Assembly (NCBI RefSeq): GCF_001718695.1
Contig: NZ_CP013421.1
Span: 496,001-560,000, forward strand
Reading direction: 5' to 3'
Length of the DNA: 64,000 nucleotides
From: Burkholderia ubonensis
GTDB taxonomy: Bacteria; Pseudomonadota; Gammaproteobacteria; Burkholderiales; Burkholderiaceae
The notes beneath the pieces are model-generated. The model saw only the letters and a list, made by a program, of their open reading frames with translations, had not been told where the DNA came from and searched no databases. Positions 44,812 through 54,848 of the stretch are shown piece after piece. Every line of letters starts with the position of its first letter. Position 1 is the stretch's first letter. The translations under genes were made by a program, and so were the position numbers.

Positions 44812-44914
44812 CGGTGTCTCCGTGGCCGGGCGCACAGCGCCGGCCGCTCCTCCTGTTGAAGTGCAACACGGCGCGCCTACACGCGCGCCGCGGCCTCGCC
44901 TAACCGGGCGCCGC

Positions 44915-45691
44915 TCAGCCCGTATCGCCGCCGGCGACCGGCAGCACGGTGCCGGTGATGTAACTCGCTTCGTCCGAAGCGAGGAACAGGATCGGCGCGA
45001 TCTGCTCGTCGATCGTGCCGTAGCGCTTGAAGAAAGTCGAATCGGTCACCTGCCGCACCGCCTCGGCCATCCACGCCTGTTCCTGCGCGCTGTCGCCGGC
45101 CGCATTGCGCGGCACGCGGCGCGGCGGCGCCGTGGTGCCGCCCGGCGCGGTCGCGACCACGCGGATCCCGTGTTCCGCGTATTCCATCGCGAGCGCCGCC
45201 GTCAGCGCGTTGACGCCGCCCTTCGCGGCCGAATACGGCACGCGGCGAATCCCGCGCGTCGCGATCGACGACACGTTGACGATCGCGCCGCCGCCCGCCT
45301 CGACCATATGCGGCAGCACCGCGTGGCAGCACCACAGCGTCGGGAACAGCGAGCGGCGGATCTCCGCGTCGATCTGGCGCGGCTCGTACGCGTCGAACGG
45401 CTTCGCCCAGATCGTGCCGCCGACGTTGTTGACCAGCACGTCGATCCGGCCGAACGCCGCGATCGCACACGCGATCGCCGCGCGCGCGCCGTCGTAGGTT
45501 TCCAGATCGGCGACGCATGCGGCCGCGCTGCCCTCCGGCGCTTCGGCGGCCACCTCGGCGACGAATTCGGCACGATCGACCAGCAGCACGCTGCCGCCCT
45601 CGGCCGCCGCGCGCAATGCGACGCCGCGGCCGATTCCCTGGCCGGCGCCGGTGACGACGACGATCTTGCCCGAGAATCGTTGCATCATCAT
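44915..45691 (-). CDS. benD: cis-Benzoate diol dehydrogenase
   Basis: A 258-residue SDR enzyme with TGAGQGIG, NNVGGTIW and the catalytic VPYSAAKGG. It converts 1,2-dihydroxycyclohexa-3,5-diene-1-carboxylate to catechol with NAD+ and loss of CO2. Order after benABC confirms it. Start is the first of three Met codons; the ATG at 45691 overlaps the benC stop (ATGA). Confidence 0.93.
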   Translation of the reverse strand: MMMQRFSGKIVVVTGAGQGIGRGVALRAAAEGGSVLLVDRAEFVAEVAAEAPEGSAAACVADLETYDGARAAIACAIAAFGRIDVLVNNVGGTIWAKPFDAYEPRQIDAEIRRSLFPTLWCCHAVLPHMVEAGGGAIVNVSSIATRGIRRVPYSAAKGGVNALTAALAMEYAEHGIRVVATAPGGTTAPPRRVPRNAAGDSAQEQAWMAEAVRQVTDSTFFKRYGTIDEQIAPILFLASDEASYITGTVLPVAGGDTG

Positions 45692-46710
45692 GCCGCCTTC
45701 GCCGTCACGTTCGGCGTGAACTTCTCGTAATGGAAACTGCGCGGCGTCACGCGCTGCTCGTCGAAATACCCGCGCACCGCTTCGACCATCGGCACGGGGC
45801 CGCACAGATAGATGTCGACGTCGCCGTCGTTCAGCGCATCGGCCGGAATGTGCTGCGTGACCCAGCCCTTGCGCGCGTGGTTCGACGCCGCATCCGCAAC
45901 CACCGTCGCGAACGTGAAGTTCGGCAGCCGCGCCGCGTACGCGTCGAGCGCCTCCACGCACACCAGATCGAGATCGCGCGTCACGCCGTAGACGAGATGC
46001 ACCTGCTGCTGCGAGCCGCTGCGCGCGAGCACCTCGAGCATCGACAGGAACGGTGCGATGCCGGTGCCGCCCGCGAGGAACAGCGCGGGCCGCGCCGCGT
46101 CGCGCAGGTAGAAGCTGCCGAGCGGCCCGTCGAGTTCGAGTGTGTCGCCCGCGCGAGCCGTCTCGAGCCACGTGCTCATCACGCCGCCCGGAATCTTCTT
46201 GATCAGGAAGGCGAGCTTCGCGTCGCCCGGCGCGGACGAGAACGAATACGACCGGTGCTGGCCGCTTCCCGGCACGCCGATGTTCACGTACTGCCCCGGC
46301 AGAAAGACCGGCGCGGCGGCGCCGACGTCGAGTTCGAGCACGATCGCCGCGTCGTTGTGCGGCTCGACCTTCGCGACCGTCGCGGCGAACGCGCCGTGGC
46401 CAGTCTTGCACGCGAGCGACGACGCCGGCACCGCGATCACGCAATCGCTTTGCGGCACCATCTGGCAGGTCAGCACGACGCCGGCCGCCTTCTCGTCGTC
46501 GCTCAGTGCATCGTCGAGATAGTCGTCGCCGAGGTCGTAGCGGCCGCTTTCCGCGCGGCACTTGCAGGTGCCGCACACGCCGTCGGAGCAGTCCATCGGC
46601 AGGTTGATCTTCGCGCGGAATGCCGCATCGAGCACTTTCTCGCCGGCCTTGCAGTCGATGAAGCGGGTGACCCCGTCCTCGAAGTTCAGTGCGATCTGGT
46701 AGGTGGACAT
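45688..46710 (-). CDS. benC: Benzoate 1,2-dioxygenase reductase
   Basis: A 340-residue electron-transfer protein: plant-type [2Fe-2S] ferredoxin domain with C41, C46, C49 and C82, FAD domain (HRSYSFSS) and NAD domain (GGTGIAPFLSMLE). It passes electrons from NADH to the benzoate dioxygenase BenAB. Start at the ATG at 46710, 38 bp after benB; overlaps benD by 4 bp. Confidence 0.95.
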   Translation of the reverse strand: MSTYQIALNFEDGVTRFIDCKAGEKVLDAAFRAKINLPMDCSDGVCGTCKCRAESGRYDLGDDYLDDALSDDEKAAGVVLTCQMVPQSDCVIAVPASSLACKTGHGAFAATVAKVEPHNDAAIVLELDVGAAAPVFLPGQYVNIGVPGSGQHRSYSFSSAPGDAKLAFLIKKIPGGVMSTWLETARAGDTLELDGPLGSFYLRDAARPALFLAGGTGIAPFLSMLEVLARSGSQQQVHLVYGVTRDLDLVCVEALDAYAARLPNFTFATVVADAASNHARKGWVTQHIPADALNDGDVDIYLCGPVPMVEAVRGYFDEQRVTPRSFHYEKFTPNVTAKAA

Positions 46711-46748
46711 CGCTTCGTCTCCGTCTGGTTACTGTCGGTCGATCGGCG

Positions 46749-47237
46749 TCAGACGTGATACACGTCGAGCACCTGCCGGATGTAGTCGTTCTTCAGCACG
46801 ATCTTCTTGTTCGAGATCAGCCACGCATCGCCCGCGCGACGCAGCGTGACGAACGCCGTGCCGAAGAAATGATCGGTCACGCGGTAGCGGTGGTTCAGCG
46901 TGTGGAAGTTGTAGCGCACGTCCACCTCGCCGTCGCGCTGCGCCAGCACCTCGACGTTCGTCACGTTGTGGCTGGTGCGCGGCTCGGGCGTCGATGCGCC
47001 GCTGCGCTCGGTCTTGATGCGGAACACGCGATCCTCGAGGCCGCCGCGATCGGCGTAGTACATCAGCGAGATCTGGCGTTGCGGATCCTCGGTCGGCCGA
47101 TCGTCGTCGTCCCACGCGGGCATCCAGTACGTGACGTCCTCGGCGTAGCACGTGAGCCACGCGTCCCACTCGCGATCGTCGAGCAGGCGCGCTTCGCGAT
47201 ACAGCGCCGCGCAAATGGTCTGGTAGTCGATGTTCAT
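46749..47237 (-). CDS. benB: Benzoate 1,2-dioxygenase beta subunit
   Basis: A 162-residue ring-hydroxylating dioxygenase small subunit ([37 protein letters not shown]). It forms the alpha3beta3 oxygenase with BenA. Length is standard. The ATG overlaps the benA stop (ATGA at 47234-47237). Confidence 0.95.
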   Translation of the reverse strand: MNIDYQTICAALYREARLLDDREWDAWLTCYAEDVTYWMPAWDDDDRPTEDPQRQISLMYYADRGGLEDRVFRIKTERSGASTPEPRTSHNVTNVEVLAQRDGEVDVRYNFHTLNHRYRVTDHFFGTAFVTLRRAGDAWLISNKKIVLKNDYIRQVLDVYHV

Positions 47238-48592
47238 GCCTGTGCCTCCCCGCGTTCCTGCTGCAACGCATCGCGCATCACGCGCACCCAGTATTCGTGC
47301 TGACACACGAACAGCCCTTCGTCCTCGCTGCGCTCGCCCGACACGCGCGGGTTCAGCCCCATCTTCGCGGCGTTCTCGTCCGGCCCGTCGATCCACAGCG
47401 GCGCGCCGCGCGACAGGTCGTTCCACATCGCCGTGCTGCCCGCGTAGCCGGCCTGGCATGCGCGGAATTCCTCGAGATCGTCGGCGGTGCCCATCCCGGA
47501 CACGTTGAAGAAGTCCTCGTACTGGCGGATCCGCGTCGCGCGATCGGCGTCGCTCTCGCCCTTCGGCGCGAAGCAGAAGATGCTGACCTCGGTCTTGTCG
47601 ACGGCGAGCGGGCGCAGCACGCGGATCTGCGAGCCGAACTGGTCCATCAGGTACACGTTCGGATACAGGCACAGGTTGCGCGTCTGGTTCACGATGAAGT
47701 CGGCCTGTACCGCGCCGACGCGCGCGGCGATCTCGTCGCGATGCCGGTACACGGGCCGCACTTCCGGGTTCATCGTCTTGGTCCACAGCAGGATGTGGCC
47801 GTGATCGAAGCCGTAGACGCCCGCAACCGACTTGCTCCAGCCGTTCGCATCGACGGCCTTCGTGCCGTCTTCCTTGCGGCGGCCCATCGTCGCCGCATAG
47901 TTCCAGTGCACGGTGCTCACGTGATAGCCGTCGCAGCCGTTCTCCATCTGCATCTTCCAGTTGCCTTCGTAGATGTAGGAGGAGTTGCCGCGCAGCACTT
48001 CGAGCCCGTCGGTGGACTGGTCGACGATCATGTCGATGATCACGCGCGCGTCACCGAGGTAGTCCTCGAGCGGCAGGACGTCGTCGCTGAGGCTGCCGAA
48101 CAGGAAGCCGCGATAGCTTTCGAAGCGCGCGACCTTCTTCAGGTCGTGCGAGCCTTCCTTGTTGAAGCACTCCGGATAGCCGGCGTCTTCCGGGTCCTTC
48201 ACCTTCAGCAGCTTGCCGCTGTTGTTGAAGGTCCAGCCGTGGAACGGGCACGTGTAGGTCGCCTTGTTGCCGCGCTTGTGGCGGCACAGCATCGCGCCGC
48301 GGTGCGTGCAGGCGTTGACGAACGCGTTCAGCTCGCCCTGGCTGTTGCGCGCGATGAAGACCGGCTGGCGGCCGATGTGCGTCGTGTAGTAATCGTTGAC
48401 GTTCGGAATCTGGCTCTCGTGCGCGAGGTAGATCCAGTTGCCTTCGAAGATGTGCTTCATCTCGAGCGCGTACAGCGCCTCGTTAGTGAAGATGTCGCGG
48501 CGGCAGCGGAAGATGCCGGCGTCCTTGTCGTCCTGCACCGCGGTGGCGAGCAGGTGGTCCAGTTCGGTGGTGGGGTCGATCGTCGCGGACAT
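47234..48592 (-). CDS. benA: Benzoate 1,2-dioxygenase alpha subunit
   Basis: A 452-residue catalytic subunit. Rieske [2Fe-2S] ligands C95, H97, C115 and H118; mononuclear iron His224 and His229 in [10 protein letters not shown], with a later Asp. It adds O2 to benzoate giving the cis-diol acid. The sequence is benzoate-type rather than anthranilate-type, judged by the accompanying benD. ATG at 48592 with GGAGGAACC upstream. 110 bp downstream of catA, so probably one transcript catA-benABCD. Confidence 0.93.
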   Translation of the reverse strand: MSATIDPTTELDHLLATAVQDDKDAGIFRCRRDIFTNEALYALEMKHIFEGNWIYLAHESQIPNVNDYYTTHIGRQPVFIARNSQGELNAFVNACTHRGAMLCRHKRGNKATYTCPFHGWTFNNSGKLLKVKDPEDAGYPECFNKEGSHDLKKVARFESYRGFLFGSLSDDVLPLEDYLGDARVIIDMIVDQSTDGLEVLRGNSSYIYEGNWKMQMENGCDGYHVSTVHWNYAATMGRRKEDGTKAVDANGWSKSVAGVYGFDHGHILLWTKTMNPEVRPVYRHRDEIAARVGAVQADFIVNQTRNLCLYPNVYLMDQFGSQIRVLRPLAVDKTEVSIFCFAPKGESDADRATRIRQYEDFFNVSGMGTADDLEEFRACQAGYAGSTAMWNDLSRGAPLWIDGPDENAAKMGLNPRVSGERSEDEGLFVCQHEYWVRVMRDALQQERGEAQA

Positions 48593-48702
48593 GTTGGTTC
48601 CTCCTGTGCGCGTGCCGGGTCCTGCAAGCACGCTCGCATCGGTGTCGATTGAATCCTGGGGAGACGGCGGCCGCGTATTTGCGCGGCCGTGCGGTCGGGT
48701 GT

Positions 48703-49647
48703 TCAGGCGGCGACGCTCGCGCGCGGGCGTTCGACGATCTGGTTGTCGGCGCCGCCGACGCGCGGCGTCAGCACGAAGTCGAACGTGATGTCCTGGTACG
48801 CGTCGGCCTTCAGCCCGAGCGCCGCGCCGCCGGTCTTCGTCGTGACGGGCGGGATCAGTTCCTCGCGCGTCGCATACGCGAAGTCATCCCAGATCAGCGG
48901 ATCGCCTTCGATGTTGAACTGCGTCGTCAGCTTGCGATGGCCGTCGCTCGTCACGAAGAAGTGCACGTGCGCCGGACGGTTGCCGTGGCGGCCGAGGCGG
49001 TCCAGCAGTTGCTGCGTCGCGCCCTGCGGCGGGCAGCCGTAGCCGACCGGCATCAGCGTGCGGAATGCGTAGGTGCCGTCGGCGCCGGTCCTGACTGCGC
49101 CGCGCAGGTTGAAGTCGCGCTGCGCGCCGGTCGGATCGAAATGCGAATAGAAGCCGTGCGAGTTCGCGTGCCAGCATTCGACCAGCGCGCCGGCCACCGG
49201 CTTGCCGTCGAGGTCCTTGACCGTGCCGTGGATCACGAGCGGGCCGGCGCCTGCGTCGGCGTCGAGGTCGATCTTCGCGACGCCGTCGCGCACCGGTGCG
49301 CCCGCGACGTACAGCGGGCCTTCGATCGTGCGCGGCGTGCCGCCGTCGAGGCCGAGCGCGGCGTCGGCGGCGTCCATGCGGATGTCGAGATACTTCTCGA
49401 GCCCGAGGCCGGCCGCGAGCAGCGCAGCTTCGCCGTCCTGACCGAGCTTGTTCAGGTAGTTCACGCCGGCCCAGACTTCATCGGGCGTGATGTCGAGGTC
49501 GTCGATCGCCTTGAAAAGGTCGCCGAGCAGCCGCAGCACGATCTGCTGCGTGCGCGCGTCGCCGGTGCTCGCGCCGTTGGCGTTCGCACTCGATGCGGCC
49601 TTCAGCAGATCCTGCACTTCCCTGGTTTCGAAAACCTTGATGCTCAT
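48703..49647 (-). CDS. catA: Catechol 1,2-dioxygenase
   Basis: A 314-residue intradiol dioxygenase with the four iron ligands Y167 (GFYSHF), Y203 (VGYGCP), H227 and H229 (PAHVHFF). It opens catechol to cis,cis-muconate, following directly on BenABCD. catB and catC, needed for the next steps, are not nearby. First gene of the cluster; start at the ATG at 49647 with GGAGACACC upstream. An ATAC-N7-GTAT site lies about 285 bp before the start. Confidence 0.95.
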   Translation of the reverse strand: MSIKVFETREVQDLLKAASSANANGASTGDARTQQIVLRLLGDLFKAIDDLDITPDEVWAGVNYLNKLGQDGEAALLAAGLGLEKYLDIRMDAADAALGLDGGTPRTIEGPLYVAGAPVRDGVAKIDLDADAGAGPLVIHGTVKDLDGKPVAGALVECWHANSHGFYSHFDPTGAQRDFNLRGAVRTGADGTYAFRTLMPVGYGCPPQGATQQLLDRLGRHGNRPAHVHFFVTSDGHRKLTTQFNIEGDPLIWDDFAYATREELIPPVTTKTGGAALGLKADAYQDITFDFVLTPRVGGADNQIVERPRASVAA

Positions 49648-50542
49648 GATGGTGTCTCCACGTGTAGTTTTGGAAAAAGCGATCGGCGGGTGCGGCACGC
49701 GCAACACGACGGCTGCTCGAATCAAACGTCGCCGTCGGATTGCAACGGCGGGCGGCGACGCGACGGTGTCGCCGAAAACTTCCAGTACGGCAACGCCGGT
49801 GGTGCGGTTGCGATGTCGTGCGGCTCGACGTTGCGCGGCAGGTCGCACGTTGCGTGTGGCGAGTTCATGGAACGGATTTATACGCGGCGGGGAAATGCTG
49901 CGTCCAATACTTTTGTCCTGGCTATTTAATACCCACCAGGTATCGAAATACATCGTACGAACGGACATTTCGCGGCGCACGATACCTTGAATGGGAAGTC
50001 GAGCGTGCCGGGACGCTTGCTGGAGCGCGGTCGGAGGAGGTTTGGGGGCAGCGCGGGTATAGGCGTGCGGCGGCGCAGGCTGCGGTCGTGAAAACTGGGC
50101 AGAAGGCAGCGGTCGGCTGGGGGCGGTCAGGGTTTTCCTGACGGCGGAATGGAAGGATTTACCGTGGCGCTAGTGGAAATGCGGCGGCTTATCCGTTCGC
50201 CGGGATGACGTCGGCGGGACTGGGGCGCGCGCCGATGGCATCGCGCCGGTATAGGGAGTCGGCGACCCGCGAAGATCTCGGGCCATCGCAGGCTGACCAT
50301 CGCGCGAGGCGCGTAGGTGCAGCGGCGCACCGGTGCGTCGGTGCGTCGGTGCATAGACGATTGACGTATCGACAAACCGGCACGTCGGCGCATCAGCGTC
50401 TCGGCGGATGGGGATGCGGCGGATGGGCCGATTGATGCATTGGTACATCGGTGTGTCGACACACCGGGCGTCGGGCGTCGGCACACCAGCACATCACCAA
50501 ATCGCCTACTGCGCCCTCACCGGCAGCCGGCACAGCGCCGCC
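49648..50542. other. 895 bp catA upstream region with degenerate repeats, no gene
   Basis: Aside from the LysR-type site, the right half (about 50280-50500) is filled with degenerate copies of GGTGCGTC and its complement, and contains an 18-bp perfect palindrome, CGGTGTGTCGACACACCG, at 50449-50466. Open frames here are long only because of composition and encode repetitive Arg/Thr/His-rich text. An AT-rich patch at 49895-49955 may hold the ben promoter. The far end lies just downstream of the convergently arranged efflux pump gene. Confidence 0.55.
49929..49943. promoter_or_regulatory. BenM/CatM-type LysR site ATAC-CCACCAG-GTAT
   Basis: ATACCCACCAGGTAT matches the ATAC-N7-GTAT recognition core of BenM/CatM regulators exactly. 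A second partial site, ATAC-ATCGTAC-GAAC at 49948-49962, starts 19 bp further, the two-turn spacing of paired LysR subsites. Both sit in the gap upstream of catA. No LysR gene is adjacent, so the regulator must be encoded elsewhere. Confidence 0.55.
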
Positions 50543-51727
50543 CTACGCTGACGCGCGTCGCTCATGCAGCCGCAACGCGGCCCACGCGATCGCGGCCGAC
50601 ACGATACCGACCACGCCGCCGAACGTGCCGATCCACGCGAGTCCGAAGTCGCGCGCGATGTGGTTGCCCAGCAGCGCCCCTGCGCCGATCCCGACGTTGT
50701 AGAGCGCGGAAAAGATCGAGACGGCGAGATCGGTCGCGTCCGGCGCCAGTTTCAGCACCCATGCCTGCATTGCAAGGCCGAAGCAGATGATCGCGCCGCC
50801 CCACACCAGCGTGTGCACGGACAGCGTGACGATGTTCAGCGCGCTCGGAAACAGCACCAGCAGACACGCGGACAACGCCACGATCGACGCGAGCAGGAAG
50901 TCGGCCGGCCGCTCCGGGAACACGCGGTTGAAGCAGATGGCCGCGGGCATCCCCGCGACGCCGAACAGGATCAGCACGTAGGTGATCCGGCTGCTGCTCG
51001 CATGATTGACGGTCTGCACGAACGGTTCGATGTACGTGTACGACGTGAAGTGAGCCGACACGACCAGCACCGTGATCGCGTACAGCGACACCAGCGCCGG
51101 CTTGCGCAGGAACGTGCCGATGCTGGCGAGCGAGCCGGCGCCCTGGCTCGCGAGCGTCGGCAGCGTCGCGCGCAGCAGCAGCAAGGCGACGGCCGCCGCC
51201 GCGCCGATCACGAGGAACGTGACGCGCCAGCCGAGCGCTTCGCCGATCACGCGCCCGAGCGGAATGCCGGCGACCATCGCGATCGCGGTGCCCATCGCGA
51301 GCAGGCTCAGCGCGCGGCTCTTGCGGTCGCTCGGCGCGAGGCGCACCGCGAGCGGCACCGAGATCGACCAGAAGATCGCATGCGCGCACGCGACGCCGAG
51401 CCGCCCGATTATCAGCACCGTGAAATTCCACGCGACGCCGGTCACGACGTGACTGGCGACGAACACGAGCAGCGCGCAACTGAGCAGCTTGCGGCGCTCG
51501 ACGTGACGCGTGACGAAGGTGAGCGGCAGCGACACGACGGCCACGGTCCACGCATAGATCGTCAGCATCAGGCCGACGTCGGTCGGCTGCATGTGAAGGC
51601 TGTCGCCGATCGCGCCGAGCAGGGCGACGGGGACGAATTCGGTGGTGTTGAAAATGAAGGCAGTGAGCGCGAGGGCCAGGACGCCCCACCACGACTGCTC
51701 GGAACTGACGGCGTCCGGAGTTGCCAT
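50543..51727 (-). CDS. MFS sugar/drug efflux transporter, SotB-like
   Basis: A 394-residue, 12-helix major facilitator. The start WWGVLALALTAFIFNTTEFVP and RLGVACAHAIFWSISVPLAVRLAP segments are those of the SotB (YdeA) subgroup, which exports arabinose and related sugars or IPTG, and of the wider DHA1 drug exporters. Start at the ATG at 51727. Divergent from the HAD phosphatase gene (228-bp gap). Specificity not determined by sequence. Confidence 0.87.
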   Translation of the reverse strand: MATPDAVSSEQSWWGVLALALTAFIFNTTEFVPVALLGAIGDSLHMQPTDVGLMLTIYAWTVAVVSLPLTFVTRHVERRKLLSCALLVFVASHVVTGVAWNFTVLIIGRLGVACAHAIFWSISVPLAVRLAPSDRKSRALSLLAMGTAIAMVAGIPLGRVIGEALGWRVTFLVIGAAAAVALLLLRATLPTLASQGAGSLASIGTFLRKPALVSLYAITVLVVSAHFTSYTYIEPFVQTVNHASSSRITYVLILFGVAGMPAAICFNRVFPERPADFLLASIVALSACLLVLFPSALNIVTLSVHTLVWGGAIICFGLAMQAWVLKLAPDATDLAVSIFSALYNVGIGAGALLGNHIARDFGLAWIGTFGGVVGIVSAAIAWAALRLHERRASA

Positions 51728-51954
51728 ACGGGAATTCGACGAAGGTTGGGCACGCGTGCGCGGGCCGTAACGGAGCGTGCCGGGCAGTGCCGCCCCGCGC
51801 ATCGCGCCGATTGTACAGCGGCGCCCGCCATGCCGCCGCGGCGCGAGGGCGACATGGCGGCATGGCGACATGGCGCCGACACGTCGGCGGGCCGATAATG
51901 TGCGCAACCCTTCGCGAACGATTCGCCCGAATGTCACCAGGCCAGGAGATTCAC

Positions 51955-52629
51955 ATGCGCATTGAAACGTCATTTCTGTTCGATCTCGACGGCACGCTCG
52001 TCGACAGCGTCTACCAGCACGTGCTCGCGTGGAAGGAAGCGCTCGATGCAGAAGGCATCGAGCTGTCGGTATGGCGCATCCACCGCAAGATCGGGATGAG
52101 CGGCGGGCTGTTCCTCAACCAGCTGCTGCGCGAAACGTCCGGCGACATCGACGCCGACCGCGTCGAGCGGCTCGCCCGGCTGCATGCGGCCGCCTACCAG
52201 CGGCTGCGCGCGCAGGTGCGGCCGCTGCCCGGTGCGCGCGAGCTGCTGGCCGCGCTGTCGAACGCCGGCATCCGCTGGGCGATCGCGACCAGCGGACGCA
52301 TGGAAACCGCGGCCATCAATCTGGAGGCGCTCGGCGTCGATCCGGCGAAGAACGTGGTCGTCACGCGCGATCAGGTCAAGTATGCGAAGCCGGACCCCGA
52401 TCTGTTCCTCACCGCCGCGGCGAAGTTGAACGTGCAGATCGAGCATAGCGTCGTGGTCGGCGACAGCATCTGGGACATGCTCGCGGCGAGCCGCTGTCGC
52501 GCGCTAGGCGTCGGGCTGTTGTCGGGCGGCTACGGCAGCGACGAACTGGAGCGCGCCGGCGCGCTGCGCGTGTATGACGATCCGGCCGATTTGCTGCGGC
52601 ATCTCGACGAGGTGGCCGCGCGGCCGTGA
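51955..52629 (+). CDS. HAD-superfamily hydrolase (subfamily IA)
   Basis: A 224-residue phosphatase: motif I FDLDGTLVDS (nucleophile Asp10), cap domain (about 17-85), motif II ATSG, motif III Lys in YAKPDPDLF, motif IV VVGDSIWDM. Of the phosphoglycolate phosphatase/CbbY type; substrate unknown. CCAGGAG seven bases before the ATG. Confidence 0.88.
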   Translation: MRIETSFLFDLDGTLVDSVYQHVLAWKEALDAEGIELSVWRIHRKIGMSGGLFLNQLLRETSGDIDADRVERLARLHAAAYQRLRAQVRPLPGARELLAALSNAGIRWAIATSGRMETAAINLEALGVDPAKNVVVTRDQVKYAKPDPDLFLTAAAKLNVQIEHSVVVGDSIWDMLAASRCRALGVGLLSGGYGSDELERAGALRVYDDPADLLRHLDEVAARP

Positions 52630-52915
52630 GGTCAATTCGGATGCGTGCGGGGTTCGTGGGACGGGGCGTCGTATTGCCGCGAACCCGAATCCCGTAACGA
52701 GACGGGACAATCCATCACGGGCTTCCCGGCGTTACACGAATCCACGGGCAAACGCAGCCCGTATTCATGGCAACGAGGTGATGCAGACAAGACCCGGTTC
52801 CCCGCGCACGAACTCGGCGCCAAGTTTCAGCGTCTCGACGAAATCGCGACCGTAGTTTCCAGCAAAAATACGGTACGCGCGTCGCGTTCGCCCGGATCGC
52901 TGAGCCCCCCGCCCC

Positions 52916-53623
52916 CTAAACCGTCCTCCTGACCAACATCGTCCGAATCTCCGAAATCGCCTTCGTCGGATTCAACCCCTTCGGGCACACATCCGTGCAA
53001 TTCATGATCGTCCGGCACCGGAACAGCCGATACGGATCCTCGAGATTATCGAGCCGCTCGGCCGTCGCCATATCGCGTGAATCGGCAATGAACCGGTACG
53101 CCTGCAGCAACCCCGCCGGCCCGACGAACTTGTCCGGGTTCCACCAATAGCTCGGGCACGACGTCGAACAGCACGCACACAAAATGCACTCATACAGCCC
53201 GTCGAGCTGATCGCGCTCCTCCGGCGTCTGCAACCGCTCGCGTTCAGGCGGCGTCGTGTCATTGATCAGGTAAGGCCGTATCGAGTGATACTGGTTGAAG
53301 AAGTCCGTCATGTCGACGATCAGATCGCGCACCACCGGCAACCCGGGCAGCGGCCTGAGCACGATCTCGCGCGGCAGCGTCTTCATGTTGGTCAGGCACG
53401 CGAGCCCGTTCTTGCCGTTGATGTTCATCGCATCGGAGCCGCAAATCCCCTCGCGGCACGAGCGCCGGTACGACAGCGTCTCGTCGTCGTGCTTCAGGCG
53501 TCCGAGCACGTCGAGCAGCATGCGGTCGTCGGCGCTCACGTCGATCTCGTAGCGCTGCATGTACGGCGCGGCGTCGCGGTCGGGATCGTAACGGTAGATG
53601 TGTAGCGTACGCGGATCGTTCAT
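52916..53623 (-). CDS. sdhB: Succinate dehydrogenase iron-sulfur subunit paralogue (orphan)
   Basis: A 235-residue protein with [2Fe-2S] ligands C56, C61, D64 and C76, and the C-terminal [4Fe-4S]/[3Fe-4S] cysteines C146-x2-C149-x2-C152-x3-C156 and C203-x5-C209-x3-C213. Length and motifs are those of a full SdhB. Succinate dehydrogenase normally needs SdhA, SdhC and SdhD, none of which are here, so it is a second, isolated copy. GGGAGGAACC before the ATG. It may substitute in the complex under particular conditions. Confidence 0.9.
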   Translation of the reverse strand: MNDPRTLHIYRYDPDRDAAPYMQRYEIDVSADDRMLLDVLGRLKHDDETLSYRRSCREGICGSDAMNINGKNGLACLTNMKTLPREIVLRPLPGLPVVRDLIVDMTDFFNQYHSIRPYLINDTTPPERERLQTPEERDQLDGLYECILCACCSTSCPSYWWNPDKFVGPAGLLQAYRFIADSRDMATAERLDNLEDPYRLFRCRTIMNCTDVCPKGLNPTKAISEIRTMLVRRTV

Positions 53624-53726
53624 GGTTCCTCCCGGCACGGCGCCGGCATCGGGTGACAAGGCGCGCGGCCGGCCGGTACGCAAACGCCATACCGACCGAC
53701 CGCGCATCGACGGGCATCAACGTGAC

Positions 53727-53969
53727 TCAATCGTCATCGAGCCGCTTGTCGATCAGATAACGTCCACGCTCGACGCCCGCGCGCAGCGCCTCCTCTTCCG
53801 ACGCCCACTCCGGATTCGCCGGCTCCGGCACGAACAGCTCGATGCGCGCGCCGTCGACGTACACCTGCACCTCGTCCGCCCACGCGCCGCGTTCGTTGCG
53901 GCGCGCCCACACGCGTATCTCGTGGCCGCGATACGGATCGCGCACCTGTGCATCGGGTTGATGCTCCAT
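53727..53969 (-). CDS. Small conserved-looking protein, 80 aa
   Basis: An 80-residue acidic soluble protein (YRGHEIRVWARRNERGAW, VYVDGARIELFVP) reading as a single small beta-rich domain. Family not recognised. A purine-rich AGGGGGCC precedes the ATG at 53969. It is 104 bp upstream of sdhB on the same strand, so they may be co-transcribed; function unknown. Confidence 0.7.
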   Translation of the reverse strand: MEHQPDAQVRDPYRGHEIRVWARRNERGAWADEVQVYVDGARIELFVPEPANPEWASEEEALRAGVERGRYLIDKRLDDD

Positions 53970-54146
53970 GCTGGCCCCCTGTGCTTATCTGCGATGACAT
54001 GAAAAAAATGCGCGCCGCATGATCGGCGCGCACGCCGCGCTGCCCGCGCGCATACGACATGCCCGCGCCTCCGCGCCCGGCACGCCCCTTGCGTCCCCAT
54101 TGCACATCGCACCGCTCCGGTACGCCAGATAAAAAGGGAGGCCACG

Positions 54147-54848
54147 ATGATCGGCCATATCGAACTTCTCGGACGCCTGCTGCTCGCCGCGCTGCTCGGC
54201 AGCGTGGTCGGGCTCGAGCGCGAGCGACTCAACTGGGCCGCGGGCCTGCGCACGCACATGCTGGTGTGCGTCGGCTCCGCGCTCGTGATGCTCGTCTCGA
54301 TCTTCGGCTTCGCCGACGTGCACGGGCAGGCAGGCGTCGTGCTCGATCCGTCGCGGGTCGCCGCGCAGGTGGTGTCGGGCATCGGCTTTCTCGGCGCCGG
54401 CTCGATCCTGCTGCGCGGCGAAGTGGTGCGCGGGCTGACGACGGCCGCGAGCCTGTGGGCCGTGGCCGGCATCGGCCTCGCCGCGGGCGGCGGCATGTAT
54501 GTCGCGGCGCTGGGCGCAACCGCGATCGTGCTCGTGATCCTCGCCGGCGTGAAGCCGCTCGAGCGCCGCTTCATCGCGCAACGGCAGCAGCGCACGCTGC
54601 GCCTCGTCGTCGAGCGCGGCGGCCTCACGCTCGCGACGCTGCACGACGCGCTCGGCAACGGCCGCGTGCGCGTGAAGCGCTTCATCGTCCAGCAATCCGA
54701 CGACGACCCCGATACCGACGACATCTCGGTGTCGTTCTCGCGCACGAGCGGAGCGGAATTTGCGGCGATCTGCCGGACGCTGAAAGGTATCACCGGCGTG
54801 CGCACCTGTTGCCCCGACAACGACAACTCGTCAAGGAGTTTCGCGTGA
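54147..54848 (+). CDS. MgtC/SapB family membrane protein
   Basis: A 233-residue protein: four or five helices with the MgtC core (GLERERLNWAAGLRTHMLVC, GIGFLGAGSILLRG, GLTTAASLWAVAGIGLAAGGG), then a soluble ACT-like C-terminal domain (about 150-233). MgtC proteins help survival at low Mg2+ and inside host cells and modulate ATP synthase in some species. GGGAGG eight bases before the ATG. First gene of a (+) operon; the stop overlaps the next start (GTGA). Confidence 0.9.
   Translation: MIGHIELLGRLLLAALLGSVVGLERERLNWAAGLRTHMLVCVGSALVMLVSIFGFADVHGQAGVVLDPSRVAAQVVSGIGFLGAGSILLRGEVVRGLTTAASLWAVAGIGLAAGGGMYVAALGATAIVLVILAGVKPLERRFIAQRQQRTLRLVVERGGLTLATLHDALGNGRVRVKRFIVQQSDDDPDTDDISVSFSRTSGAEFAAICRTLKGITGVRTCCPDNDNSSRSFA

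Noticed and set aside
50281..50480. Possible CRISPR array or iteron cluster
   Set aside because: Repeats are short, irregular and lack unique spacers; no cas or rep genes nearby.
50127..50492. Repetitive 121-codon frame as a possible repeat protein
   Set aside because: Encoded by degenerate GGTGCGTC repeats; several frames give similar repetitive text and no RBS is present.
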